Assembly: GCA_019914945.1 (NCBI GenBank)
Contig: CM034104.1
Span: 4,900,501-4,964,500, forward strand
Direction: 5' to 3'
Source of the DNA: Typha latifolia
Taxonomy: Eukaryota > Streptophyta > Magnoliopsida > Poales > Typhaceae
DNA: 64,000 bases
Positions 49,130 through 60,999 of this stretch are shown here, piece by piece (the first letter of the stretch is position 1; each line of letters opens with the position of its first letter). The translations under genes were made by a program, and so were the position numbers. The notes beneath the pieces are model-generated. The model searched no databases, was not told where the DNA came from, and saw only the letters and a program-made list of their open reading frames with translations.

Positions 49130-52100
49130 ATGGTGAGGGAAGGAGGTGGGGGATTCGACTGGGGAAGTACGAGATCGGGAGGACGCTGGGGGAGGGGAAT
49201 TTCGGAAAGGTGAAGTTCGCGAGACACGTGGAGAGCGGGCAGGCGTTCGCCGTCAAGATCCTCGATCGGAAGCGGATCCTTGAGCTCAAGGCCGATGACC
49301 AGGTAATGGAAATTAATCTTAGACGAGCCCTTTCTTCTATCTGTTTGTTCTTCCGAAGGGTATTCCGGGAAGAATATTCGGGGGGAAAAGGGGGGTCATT
49401 ATGGGGATTTTATTTTGATCTTTGATCTTTGATCTTTGGAGTGGGAACAGATAAAGAGGGAGATCGGGACGTTGAAGCTGTTAAAGCATCCGAACGTCGT
49501 CAGGTTACATGAGGTATCGTTCTCATCATCCACTGCTTTGAATTCTTTTCGTTATCTACTAATCCGTCTTCTTGCAAATAAGTGCCTGGTAAAGTGAAAA
49601 ATTACTCCGGTGCATCATGGATCGCTTTAGCTCTTTCTATAAGTCAATGAATACTTCTTGTGTCTCAGATTTTTTAGTTTGTTTAATTAAAACGAGCTGA
49701 GTTCGTCTCCCTCAGCTCCAGCTCATTCCAATGAGTAGGAAGGTGGCTTTTATTAGTAGGCGTAGAAGTATAATACTAGAGAGGATGATTGTTTTTATTT
49801 TAATTTAGCCACGTCAGCAATTACAAATAACTACAATATTTACCATATAAAGTTATATTAGTAAGTTTATCTTTTTATCTTCGTTATAGTAAGTTTTATT
49901 GATCTGGAGGCTGATCAGTTTACTATATCGACTTAGTTTAAGGATGCATACATAAATTTTAACGGTTTTTGGCTATTTTAATTCTGTCGGTGTTTTGTTT
50001 GTCTTTTAGACGCTTAATTTATCTTAAAATTTAAATATGAAATTAAGTATGTTTTGGCACTTTTTCCAAATCAGTGTGTTATATAAAAAATTAAAAGTTA
50101 TTAAGAAAATTACTATGTGACAGAAAGAAAATTCATATAAGTTGCTTTAGGGAAGAAATTTCTCAATATAAATTAGTGAATTGGAAACTAGCTTATATAG
50201 AAATTTTATACAAGACTTAGTAATTTTTTAATAATTTTTTAGATTTTGACATAAGTCACTGATATATATGAAAATTAATTTTATATTTAATAGTCAGTCA
50301 TCCCAATTAGTAGTTTGACATACCATCACGCACCTAGTTAAGTATTTTAAGATTTTCATTGGAGGAAAAAAAATTGGGAGGACTGGTTTGGTCAAAAACA
50401 ACGCCTTGAGGACTAAACTGCAATAAAGAAAAGTTAGTTTTCCGGACGTCACCCACCCGTAAGCCGTCAGTTAAATAGGTGAGCCGTTTGGTGGGCCCAT
50501 TTGAATCAACCAATGGGTACATCGGGTCCGTTCCACCTTTTCTGAACGATTCGGACCGCAGCATCGCATGTGGACCCTCTTTATTACAAACTCCGGACCC
50601 CATAATTCACGATAGCCAATAGGAGAAGCCCTGCCTCCGATTATTTGTGGGTCCCGTTCTTTAAGAGATGGGGCCCTGCCATGTGAACCCCTAAATCGGA
50701 CCTCAAGTTCGGTTTTCTGCATACTAGACTACTAGTAAAACGCTTATTTCTATGGTCGAAATCACAGCGACTTTTGAGTTGCTTAATAAGCACTACATAT
50801 TGGTATGCAATTCTTTCCCGATACGCTTGCACCACAAAGTTGCTTAATAATCTAATATTTAATTGGATGTATGGAGAAAATATTAGTAAAATAATTTATA
50901 TAAATTTGTCTTTATATGCACTAAATTTAATATTAATAATCTAAATATTTTATCAATTTAAATGTGAATATACTTTGCGTATAGTTTTATCTTATTAAAA
51001 TCTACAAATATATTATTTTAGAATATTTTGTTTTATATACACTAAATACATAAAAGTAAACAATAAAACTATACATATTAATAATTTAAAATTTCAAATA
51101 TAATATTGTTTTCTTCTTTTGCATTATATAATTGTCAATCCAATCGTTCCTTTCTCTCTTATAACAACAAAGAGCAGATACCAAATTCCCAGAAATTATA
51201 GGTTAAATTTATGAAGCTGTAAATATTTGAATTTATTAGTAATGTCAAAGAACTTATTGTGTAATTCCACATGCTTCAGCCATTTATGAATCTGCTCATC
51301 CATTCGATGATCCTTATTTAGTTGGATGCAGGAGACCAAACAACTTGACTGAATGAAATAAAAGGATCTAAATCTAATTAGACGATTCCAGATGGTTGGA
51401 AGTAAAATATAGCTTGCTTATTGTTGTTATGTGTATCTCTTCCAGTAGCCAATGACAATTGTGTCTCTCAGGTTTCAGCAAGCAAGACTAAGATCTACAT
51501 GGTTCTCGAATATGTAAATGGAGGAGAGTTGTTCGGAAAAGTTGTAAGCATAGTTGTTTAGTCTCACATTGTTTTAGCTTTTAAACAGAGTTATCTAACA
51601 TGCTAGTTTATTCTATCATTAGGATTTGAAGGGTAAGCTCTCAGAGCAAGAGGGTAGGAAGCTCTTTCAGCAGCTAATTGATGCTGTAAGCTATTGCCAC
51701 GAAAAGGGTGTCTATCACAGAGACCTCAAGGTAAATAAACTTTACATTTTCTAGAGTTGTTTGCAATCAGGTAGTAGTAATTAATATGGAAGCAAGAGGA
51801 AGAAGGAGAGAAATGTAGTGAAAACTGCCTGTTCGTATACACTTCATCCACATCCTAAAAATCTCATAGGACTTCTAACCTCCTATCTAACTCCTAAACT
51901 TGATCAAGAAGTAAGAAAGATATCATACCCTTACTTACACCTAAAATTACCAAGATGATGGACACCATAATACATGAGAACTATGACATTTGTTCCTCAG
52001 CATCTTATGAAGAGGTTAGATGATAGTGATGTGGCCTGCTTATTCTTCTACATTCATTTTGTTAAAACTACAATATATATATATTATTGGCATAATAACT

Positions 52101-54136
52101 TTATAAATTTATTACAGCCCGAAAATGTTCTTGTTGACGCAAAAGGGAACATAAAGCTTTCTGATTTTGGCCTCAGTGCTTTACCTCAACATCTTGGGGT
52201 ATGTGATTATATATTTGTCTTGATCATATACTCTAATTCAAATTTTACGCATATATTTATTCGTTCACCTTCTTACATGTCAGAATGATAAATTATTGCA
52301 TACAACCTGTGGCAGCCCTAACTACATTGCTCCTGAGGTAAGAATATTAGTTTCTTTCCTCTACGTTGTGAACTTATACTCTTGCTTCATGCAATACCTA
52401 AGGTGACAAGTTCTTTTGACTATTAAAATAGGTCCTTGCAAACAGAGGTTATGATGGTTCAATGTCAGATATCTGGTCTTCTGGTGTCATTTTGTACATT
52501 ATTCTTACGGGAAATCTTCCATTTGATGACAGAAATCTTGCTGTTCTTTATCAAAAGGTATGTAATTGAATCGAGAGAAACATGAAAAAAAATTGGGCTA
52601 ATTAGTGCTGTACCATTTCATAATGCGATTTTCTTGGTTGTTTTCAGATATTCAAGGGAGACTCGAAGATTCCTAAGTGGCTTTCTCCAGGTGCTCAAGA
52701 TATCCTCAAAAGAATTCTAGATCCTAATCCAAGTACCAGGATAAATATAGCTGGAATGAAGTCACACGATTGGTTTAAGCAAGATTATATTCCTGCTGTC
52801 CCCTATGATGATGATGAAGATATTAATATTGCTGATGCAGCTCTCCCTATCAAAGAGGTACTGGAAGATTGATTGCATGACATTTCCTAATATTATAATG
52901 ATGCTGTTAGAGATGTTAAAAATGCAAAGCATCCTTCTGTCTCTTGAAGCATGATGAGGCGGATGATCACAGGGCACCCTCCCATATTAATGCTTTTCAG
53001 CTGATTGGAATGTCTTCATACCTTGATCTTTCAGGATTTTTTGAGAAAGAGGTAAATACATCTTCTTTTCTTTGCCCTATTGGTTATATATTCTCGGTCG
53101 AAATTATCAGGAAACTAGACTCATAACTGGTTGGGAAAAAAAGATATGTTATAATAAATTTGATACCATTCTGCTCATTCAGACCACCTACTAGCCTAGT
53201 ACTAATCATGTTTAAAGCTCATATGTTTCCTATAGTCTTCAATGGGTGCCATAGTGGTCAAAGCTCTGCTCTATATATTTTGATTCAGAACTGCAGCTTT
53301 GTTAATAGGGGGCCAACTTCTAATAATATTCATGCTATTGTGCACATTTGTAATTATAACATGAAGTTCTCAGGACAAGAATCATTTGGTTACTGGCTAT
53401 TGCAGGAAGCCTCTGAAAGGAAAATCAGATTCACTTCAAGTTATTCGCCAAAAGATTTGTTTGAGAAGATCGAAGGTATTGTTACAGAGATGGGTTTCCA
53501 AGTACAGAGAGGAAATGGCAAGGTTAGTACAATTATATTCTTCCATACAATACAATCAGGTAGCACTTGTCTTTCAAAATGTTAGAAGCTCTAGAAAATA
53601 TAATTCTTTTGATATGACTTGCAGCTGAAAGTAAAGCTGCACCTCAAGGGTTCAGCCAGCCTAAATTGCCCTGGGTCTCTATCAGTTGCTGCCGAGGTAA
53701 AACATTGTGATGTTCATTTTCTTGATCTTAGTAGGAATAAATATGCATCACCTTGCACTGAAATAGTGATATTCGGTATATGAAACTACTGTACACACAC
53801 ACATATTGAGCTAAAAAACTAACTATATGACTGTGTTCAGCTATTTGAGATCAGTCCATCTCTGTATGTAGTCGAATTGAGGAAATCATACGGTGATTCT
53901 TCATTGTATAGACAGGTATTATTTTCACTCTTTCTGGATACCAACTCCAAAATATTGTGAATAGAGTAATTTGTGCATTGCAAAAATCCTGGATAACCTA
54001 TTGGTAATGGATGCAGATGTGTGCTAAGCTATCAGATAATTTGGGTATCTGTAAAAGCCAGCAGCTTCTGATGACGCAGTCCCTTATGACAGAGGCCTGT
54101 AAGTTCACCAGCGAAATGACTCATGCTGCTTTATAA
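49130..54136 (+). CDS. CIPK21: CBL-interacting protein kinase, CIPK21-like
   Basis: Thirteen exons: 49130-49302, 49451-49513, 51472-51543, 51623-51730, 52118-52198, 52284-52337, 52432-52557, 52648-52857, 52950-53051, 53406-53522, 53625-53696, 53841-53915 and 54017-54136; about 457 residues. Landmarks are [19 protein letters not shown] (glycine loop), AVKIL (ATP lysine about 43), HRDLKPEN (catalytic Asp about 137), SDFGLSALP (about 154), [12 protein letters not shown] activation loop, and the NAF/FISL motif [19 protein letters not shown] (from about 309) that binds CBL Ca2+ sensors. NAF resembles Arabidopsis CIPK21 best. A PPI-like segment follows. All internal junctions are GT-AG, phase 0. 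Oddity: the ATG at 49130 is out of frame with the kinase by one base, near a five-G run (49148-49152); the in-frame upstream ATG at 48907 lies before the TATA box. Confidence 0.92.
50380..50720. other. GC-richer promoter-like island in CIPK21 intron 2
   Basis: Within the 1.96-kb, AT-rich intron 2 (49514-51471), this stretch is GC-richer and carries CCAATGG (50510), CCAATAGG (50616) and GTGGGCCC (50492) motifs typical of plant promoters. Its minus-strand open frames match nothing I know. Confidence 0.35.
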
Positions 54137-55344
54137 CTAGTCCTATTGGATTGTATAGAGAAAAAAGATTAGTGTACAAAAACTTTAGCAAGCTTAAGAA
54201 TAGAAGGTTGATTGTTTCTTCGAAGGCCTTATGCTCTGGATATTTGTGGAGTCATGCTGTTTTGAATATTTGAGTGAGGCAGAAATGAGAATGTAAATAT
54301 CTTACAGAAATAAAACAAGCAACTCCACAATTTCAAGGTTAAATGCTTTAGATAGCTTTAGTTGTGACATGATTCCATGTTTCACTGATACTATGTAGAA
54401 AGTAATCTTCTGATTGTTAGTCACTGGAAAAAGTATATGCTAAAAGATAGCTGCAAGGTGGTGGTGGCACATCAAGAGAGAGACTTCCATGCAGCTTGAC
54501 AATTTGTAGAACGAAAAATCCATTAAAGCTTGATTATAGTCAACATCTTGACGTGCAAAAAATGATGAAATCAGAAATACCCTGTATACATGCATCCTTA
54601 AATTTTATAAATCATTATGCACAACATCAGATGATGTTCCAGAGCCAGACAAGCATCAACCACTTTACGTGTATTTTATAGGCTATGGTACATGGCCATT
54701 GATCAGCTTATAACAACAAATGACAAAACAAATTTAATCTATTATTTAATACTTGTGTGCAGCTTCAGAAGAAACCACCGATTGTTTTGCTGATCAATGA
54801 GAACCTTCTATGCCTTTCTCTCTGTAGTTCTCATGCTAAAAGATGCAAGAAAAAAAATCTGTGAAGGTCCCATAAATACTCTTATTGGAGAGCCTTCAAT
54901 CAGTGCCTATTTAGGTGCCCATAAAACTCTGTAACTTTTGTAATTCTGATCTACAATAAAGACGAGACTCACCATCTTCACCATTGCCACTCCGAACCAA
55001 AAATTCAAAGAATCCAAGTTCATTCAGAAATTTCATTGCATGTTTATCTATCTTGACCTCGTAAGGATCTTTTCAGGCTGAATTGTCATGTGACTTTTGG
55101 GTTGTATCTGAGGAAATGGGAAAACGGTTGCCATCTATGCAGGTCATGTGAATTTTCTCCTTCTTTCAGCTAAAGATTTTCCTCACACTTGAGTCAGTAG
55201 AAAACCAGAAACAAATTTTACAAGAGGGGAGCAATAAGAGAACAGGTTAGTGGTCTCACTGCAGCAATAGACATTGATTTTTTTTTTCCTCATCTGCCTA
55301 ACCAGAAGTGGTATTGGGTCATTATTTCTTCTCAAACTCATGAT
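54137..55344. other. CIPK21 3' region and convergent spacer
   Basis: Holds the presumed 3' untranslated regions of CIPK21 (plus) and of the PPR gene (minus), which converge here. No other gene is supported; open frames are short. Confidence 0.45.
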
Positions 55345-57315
55345 TCACCAGTAGTCCCTGCAGGAGCACTCCCCTCCAGAAAAATGATGGAAACGATTTC
55401 GGTCCCTAACAATAAGTTTACGCTCATATATTAAAGATGCAAGTTTGATAGCAGAATGGCAGTCCTCACACACTCGAAGATTCTTTGTTATTCGGATGGT
55501 TGACTTTGCAGGGGTGGTTAGAAGCCCAAAAGCAATTGCTAACTTTTCACTATGTTCAGTCAATGAATACTCCTTTGCTTGTTCATCAATGTCCTGCAAA
55601 ACCAAAGATGTCATTGGCCTGTAGCCGGCCTTCTTTAGCCGGCCCATCATTTCCTCAAGCATTTTATAGATCTCATTACACCTAGGATGCAATTTATCGC
55701 CAGCAAGAAACTCATGAATTGCATTGTCAATTTCAATCGAACTGCTTCCCGGAACCCTTTGAATGTTCTTTCTCCTAATCATTTTCCTCATCTCTGCGAC
55801 ACCATTCCACTGGTTGGCCTGTGCATATATGTTTGATAACAGCACATAGTGCCCGTCTACATGAGGCTCCAACTTTAGTAGGTTAGCAATAGCTTCTTCT
55901 GCTATCTCTACATTTTTATGGATACGACATGCCCCGAGAAGTGCCCTCCAGACAATTGCATCTGGCTCAAATGGCATGTCTCTAATGAGCTGCCTTGCCT
56001 CTTCAATGTGGCCTGCTCTTCCTAAGAGGTCAACCATGCATCCGAAATGCTCAATCCTTGGTATAACAGCATATGCATCAATCATAGACTTGAAATAAGC
56101 CCTACCGTCATTCACAAGTCCAACGTGATTGCAAGCGCTAAGCACTCCAATAAAAGTAATTTCATTCGGTTTAATGCCCTCCTCTATCATCTTACGGAAG
56201 AACTCAAGAGCAACCTTCCCTAGCCCATGGTTTGCGAGCCCTATGATCATAGAACTCCAAGCAAGAACATCCCTCTTACGTAGCTTGTGGAACACTATTA
56301 AAGCATTATCAATATCCCCACACTTGGAGTACATGTCAACTAAAGAAGTCCCAAGCCTTAGATCTATTTCAATACTGTTCCTCTCAATAAATTTGTGGAT
56401 CACCAAGCCAACGCCCAATGCCCCTGTGTCACCACATGCAGACAAAACGCTAACCATTGTGACCTCATCTGGCACCACATTCGCCAACTGCATCTCGTTA
56501 AACAACTTCAATGCCTCATTAGACTGCCTGCTCTGAGCATACGCTGAAATCATCAAGCTCCAAGAGAAGACATCCCTCTCACAAATCCTATCAAATATCT
56601 CCCTCGCAGCACATACATTGCCATCCTTGGCGTAGCCACGGATCATGGTATTCCAAGAACAAACATCCCTAATACACATCTCATCAAACAAATTGCGAGC
56701 CTTTTGCATGTCACTGCATCCCACATAAGCCGCCAGCATAACATTACACAAAAACAAATCTCTCACAGGCATTTGATCAAATACCCTTCTTGCAACCCCA
56801 ATGTCTCCCACCTTCGCATACATCTCCACCAACGCAGTCTGCACAAACAAATCCGATATGAAACCAAGTTGCAGAACATGGCTATGAATATTTTCACCCA
56901 TCCTACGCTCATTCGACCTCGCGCATGCCTGCAAAGTCAACGAAAGGGTAAAACTGTCGGCAACCACCGGCCCTCGAAGCCTCATATCGTGAAACATTCT
57001 TAAAGCTTCAGATGGATTTTGGGCTTGCAAGCAAGCACGGATCAAGGTATTCCAAAGGAAGGTGTCCGGGGAATCGATTTGGTCGAAGAGGGATCGACCA
57101 TGGAAGAAGGATTGAGGAGAAGGGAAAGAGAAGCAACGGCGGAGGAACTTGGCGAGGACGAAGTGGGCGTGATCAAGAGAGGTTTTGAGGAGGATGGAGT
57201 GGATTTGGAGGAGGTGGTCGAAGTTTGTGGCTTCTTGGATTAACTCCATTGCTTTGCGTTCTAGGCTTTTGAAGGGTGGGATGGTGAGTGGTATCCCATG
57301 GTTCGGGAGGAGCAT
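55345..57315 (-). CDS. Pentatricopeptide-repeat protein, PLS type with DYW domain
   Basis: A single uninterrupted 656-codon frame from ATG at 57315 to TGA at 55345. Tandem PPR units of the PLS pattern run from about residue 30 to 470, with recurring SWNTMIRGYAKDG, DVFSWSLMISAYAQS and LVDMYSKCGDIDNALIVF. An E/E+ region follows. The C-terminal DYW domain (about 564-656) shows HSEKLAIAFG, CEDCH and the terminal GGECSCRDYW. DYW domains are cytidine-deaminase-like; HxE and CxxC are the zinc-site residues and both are present. Such proteins usually act in mitochondria or plastids in C-to-U RNA editing. Which organelle and target cannot be read from the sequence, and the N terminus is only weakly transit-peptide-like. 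No introns is typical for the family. Confidence 0.95.
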   Translation of the reverse strand: MLLPNHGIPLTIPPFKSLERKAMELIQEATNFDHLLQIHSILLKTSLDHAHFVLAKFLRRCFSFPSPQSFFHGRSLFDQIDSPDTFLWNTLIRACLQAQNPSEALRMFHDMRLRGPVVADSFTLSLTLQACARSNERRMGENIHSHVLQLGFISDLFVQTALVEMYAKVGDIGVARRVFDQMPVRDLFLCNVMLAAYVGCSDMQKARNLFDEMCIRDVCSWNTMIRGYAKDGNVCAAREIFDRICERDVFSWSLMISAYAQSRQSNEALKLFNEMQLANVVPDEVTMVSVLSACGDTGALGVGLVIHKFIERNSIEIDLRLGTSLVDMYSKCGDIDNALIVFHKLRKRDVLAWSSMIIGLANHGLGKVALEFFRKMIEEGIKPNEITFIGVLSACNHVGLVNDGRAYFKSMIDAYAVIPRIEHFGCMVDLLGRAGHIEEARQLIRDMPFEPDAIVWRALLGACRIHKNVEIAEEAIANLLKLEPHVDGHYVLLSNIYAQANQWNGVAEMRKMIRRKNIQRVPGSSSIEIDNAIHEFLAGDKLHPRCNEIYKMLEEMMGRLKKAGYRPMTSLVLQDIDEQAKEYSLTEHSEKLAIAFGLLTTPAKSTIRITKNLRVCEDCHSAIKLASLIYERKLIVRDRNRFHHFSGGECSCRDYW

Positions 57316-57673
57316 TCCTCACTGATTCTGGTTCTGAGTTTGAATTTTAACAACAATTTAATTTAACGGCTATAAAAGGAGGGAGCGAGTAAACGACCAA
57401 GAGATTAAGATGAAAAAGTTTTCCCATGTTATGTTATCTTCTTAGTTCTTATCGGGTATTTGCATGATGCGGGTGTAATCGAGTACCAAGGAAATTTAAT
57501 TCAGATCAAGTCTAATTCGAGTTGTTGGGTTCAAACTCAAGCTTGAATCAGGCTTGATATCTGTGCTAAGTTTGATCAAATCATCAAATCAAACTTTGAA
57601 TTGACTTCTATTTCTATTCGGGGGACGAATGCCGTACGTGTAGCACCGCTCTTCACACGACCGTCGAGCTACC

Positions 57674-57718
<45 letters not shown>
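57316..57718. promoter_or_regulatory. Shared 400-bp promoter region, PPR and J-domain genes
   Basis: The two genes diverge with 403 bases between start codons. Inside lie CTATAAAAGG at about 57370, degenerate AAGCTTGAATCAGGCTTG-like repeat sequence (57460-57600) and a (GA)n run at 57677-57717 directly before the J-protein ATG. Confidence 0.5.
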
Positions 57719-57724
<6 letters not shown>

Positions 57725-60647
57725 AGCGGTGCTGCGAAGAAACTCTTGGGTTTCTCTCCCAATTCTCGCCCCACTCTCTCTCAGGTACAGCAATTCTTCT
57801 CTATCGCCCTCCCCCTCTTCTTGATCACCAAAAGTTCGTACTCTATCATTCGTCCAGAGAATGGTTTCTAAAAATTTTGAATCTCTACTTTCTAGGGTTT
57901 CTTATATGGAATTGCCCCGTTTAGTTCTTGGCTCTTAGATTGCGATAGAACCACATATTAGTATTTGGTTTGATTCCTTTTCCATATCTCCTCATCCTTC
58001 TGTTTGTTTGTTATCCTAATTTGATCAGCAATGTTGCCCGTGATTGAAATGCTAATGGTTAATTTCTTGATCCTGCAGTTGGGGTCAAATGAATTAAGGT
58101 AATTAAATTGGGAAAAAATGTATTGCGTACTGGAACACTAATTTCTGAGTAAACATAAGTGAACATGAAATTCTTGATGTGATTCTGCCGCTGTTGTCGG
58201 TCATATACCACTGGGTTGTTTACATAGGATTAGTTAGATGAGAGAGATCAACAAAATACTGAGCCGAAAAAGTATGTCAATTAGCATAGAGTTGTGAAGT
58301 ATGTTTCTCAGACAAAAGAAGGAATTGAGTTGCCAATGCATTTAGTAGATAGAAATTATGGACTCCTGTCTTAAGAAAGGTTTTGGAAGACGGGAGATAA
58401 CCTATGAGTAGCAAAGTGAAGCCATAGAGTAAAGAGCAGAAAGGTAGAAAATGCTTATGTAACTGCGGCAAATTAACTTGGGACATAGCACTATCATCAT
58501 CAGTGAGTTGTTGATTGACCATAAAAACATAATCCTTATAAATTTTTTGCTACTTAATTTCTTATTGTGAGATATTACATAGCTATAGTGCTATACAATT
58601 GATTTACCGCTTGAAATCACTAATTTTATCGCTCCTCTTTTACTCACTGACCTTGTGACTTAAAGACTCTTTGACATCTGAATTGCTTGTGCAGATTAAG
58701 GCAGCATATAGAAGAAAAGTGCTAGAGTCTCATCCTGATCTTTTCCCAGCACATGAAAAATCCCAAGCTGAATCAAAATTTAAACAGGTGCATTTTCTTG
58801 GGCAGAAAAGAACTATTCCCCATCTTGATTGTTTTGGTTCTTTATTGATCTTCGAGCAACAAAATCTAAATTATGTCATCCTTCATTACATTGTCTTGTT
58901 TTGGAGGAAAATGAAAATTTTATTGTAAATTGTCAAGTTCTAAGTTACCAATCACCAAGAAGCTTTATCACACACCATGTTGAAAGAAATTCCCCTATCT
59001 TTCATATTAGTCATTTGCTTTTTCAAAAGAAGTGACATTATTGACCTATTTGATTTATAGATAGTATAATCAAACAAATATAAAATTATAAACAAGATGT
59101 AGTTGTCTGAGGAGCACAAAGCAATATTAGAAAGGAGAACTTCAGCCTGTACCAAATGAGACTCAAAACAAAGCATCAAAGAGAGCATCTTCAAAGAAAG
59201 AATTCTGCATCATTGCTCATGCTAAATTCCTAATGGGATGCTGAAACAATCCATATAGACATATAGTTACTTGATGTACTTCCTTTACTCCTATTACTGA
59301 TTTGACCTCACACCTTCCAGGTTTCGGAAGCCTACTCATGCTTGCAGGAAGGTATGTGCTCTCCCCATGAAGCTCCATTTAGATTCTACATATGATAATT
59401 TCCAAAGTCGCTGGCTATAGAAGTTGTGATAGGTTGCTCAATCATAGAGATGTAATCTGTTTTGTCATTACTGTGGTTTAGTCAATTGAGTTATCTTGGT
59501 AAGGTAAATATTAAAATTTATTGGAGATGGATATTAAAATGCTTCAACAGAACATGAAGTTTCCAGATTTGATCAACTTTCCTGGATTTGCCTGATGTGG
59601 TAGGTTTAGTTCGGACATTTTATGCTCTACTTGGAGGGATTTCCTGTATAGTTCTAGAGGACTGACTCATTGTAGTGGGTGTGTAGGATACTATTTTATC
59701 TTTCATTTTATTGAAGTTATTTTCTTTTCTTTGATTGCCTGCATATGGCAACTATCTTTTAGAACATTGCAACTATATGTGAAGATCAACCTCCAGTTGA
59801 ATATGAACTAAAATTTTCAAATTATGTGTCTATATTCAATCATTTTGTTTCATTTTCATCTCGATTTTGTAATAATGTCTCACTTCCATTTGTAGGTTCT
59901 TATACTTCAGATAAACAACTATATCTTCACCCACAGTTACTTATATTATTATATACTCTTGAAAGCTTGAAAACTGTTCTATATTGCAAGTTGCGACCAC
60001 TTTTCTGGTTTTATTCTTTCGAACTGGATGTTTCTCCACTACGAATTCTATCTTCAGAAAAACAATGCCTAATAGTTTATTGTCATATATGTTGTCAATG
60101 CAATCACTTGTGGATGTAAATGACATACCAAGTATTTGAACTTAATGAGCTGTAAATTTTGAATTTAATGAGTCATTGAGATATTGTGGAATAATGAGCT
60201 TCAATTATTCAGAGATTTTTCTAGTATCTTACTACTTGTAATGTTTTTGTAAATGTGATTTTATACTTCTTATTCTTGCAGGCACAAGATTCGGAAGTCC
60301 TATGGAAGGTACATTTATGTTTGACCCATATCAGTTCGTCTTACTATAGTACTTCTGTTGATGGTATATATATATAATAGGTACATATGTGAGAGTTGTG
60401 AGAACTGGTGTTCCCACGGGATACGGGAGATCCAATCGAACTTTGGTTAAAACCCCATTTGTCCTCCTAGTGCTGGGAATCGTTTCCTTTGGTGGCTTGA
60501 ATGCTACAAGGTAAGTAAAGCTTTCAATTCCCCTCAGCTTCTGTATGTTCCTGTCTTGTATGACTGGTGCTGCATCATTTTGTATTATGCAGGGCATACA
60601 AGAGGCAAAAGGAGGCTTATCCTTCCCACAATCCATTTCTACCCTAA
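57719..60647 (+). CDS. Small J-domain protein with a C-terminal membrane segment
   Basis: Six exons: 57719-57784, 58695-58787, 59321-59351, 60282-60308, 60381-60510 and 60593-60647; about 133 residues. The N-terminal half is a shortened J domain: LLGFSPNSRPTLSQ, then IKAAYRRKVLESHPDLFP with the HPD motif at 35-37, then FKQVSEAYSCLQ. HPD is the Hsp70-stimulating tripeptide of DnaJ proteins. A hydrophobic stretch (about 97-113, TPFVLLVLGIVSFGG) predicts one membrane anchor, followed by the short tail KEAYPSHNPFLP. Phases agree at all junctions and introns are GT-AG. Exon 4 is only 27 bases, so its inclusion is the least certain part. The role is probably an organelle or membrane co-chaperone; the partner and location are unknown. 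The (GA)n run ends two bases before the ATG. Confidence 0.85.
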
Positions 60648-60812
60648 TTAATACACCAAGTAATCTTTCAGGTAAATAATTTATATACAATATAAGCATA
60701 CATATACCAACTGAGAGGCCAGCAGCTGTCATTGATCTTGAATGTGTTGATTGTCTGTGTATCATAGCAGAAAGGTGAACTAAAATTTATAAAGCTCCTC
60801 TTTGAGATGCAT

Positions 60813-60860
<48 letters not shown>

Positions 60861-60999
60861 TATTTTAAAAAGTGCACAAAAGTGCCTCAAGTATCCCAAC
60901 AAATACTAGGACATCCACCAAAAAAAAAATAGAAAAATCTCTGTGATCTACCAAGGGCTGCTAACCAATTTGCAGATCGAATGGTTGATGGAAGAAATA
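60648..60999. other. J-gene 3' region with (AT)n microsatellite
   Basis: Presumed 3' untranslated region, with an (AT)n run at 60815-60853 followed by A/T-rich spacer. Confidence 0.5.

Noticed and set aside
50334..50835. Three minus-strand open frames in CIPK21 intron 2
   Set aside because: Overlapping, no motif; better explained by a GC-richer non-coding island.
56129..56536. 135-codon plus-strand frame, with others at 55485, 56704 and 57019
   Set aside because: Antisense shadows of the intact PPR gene.
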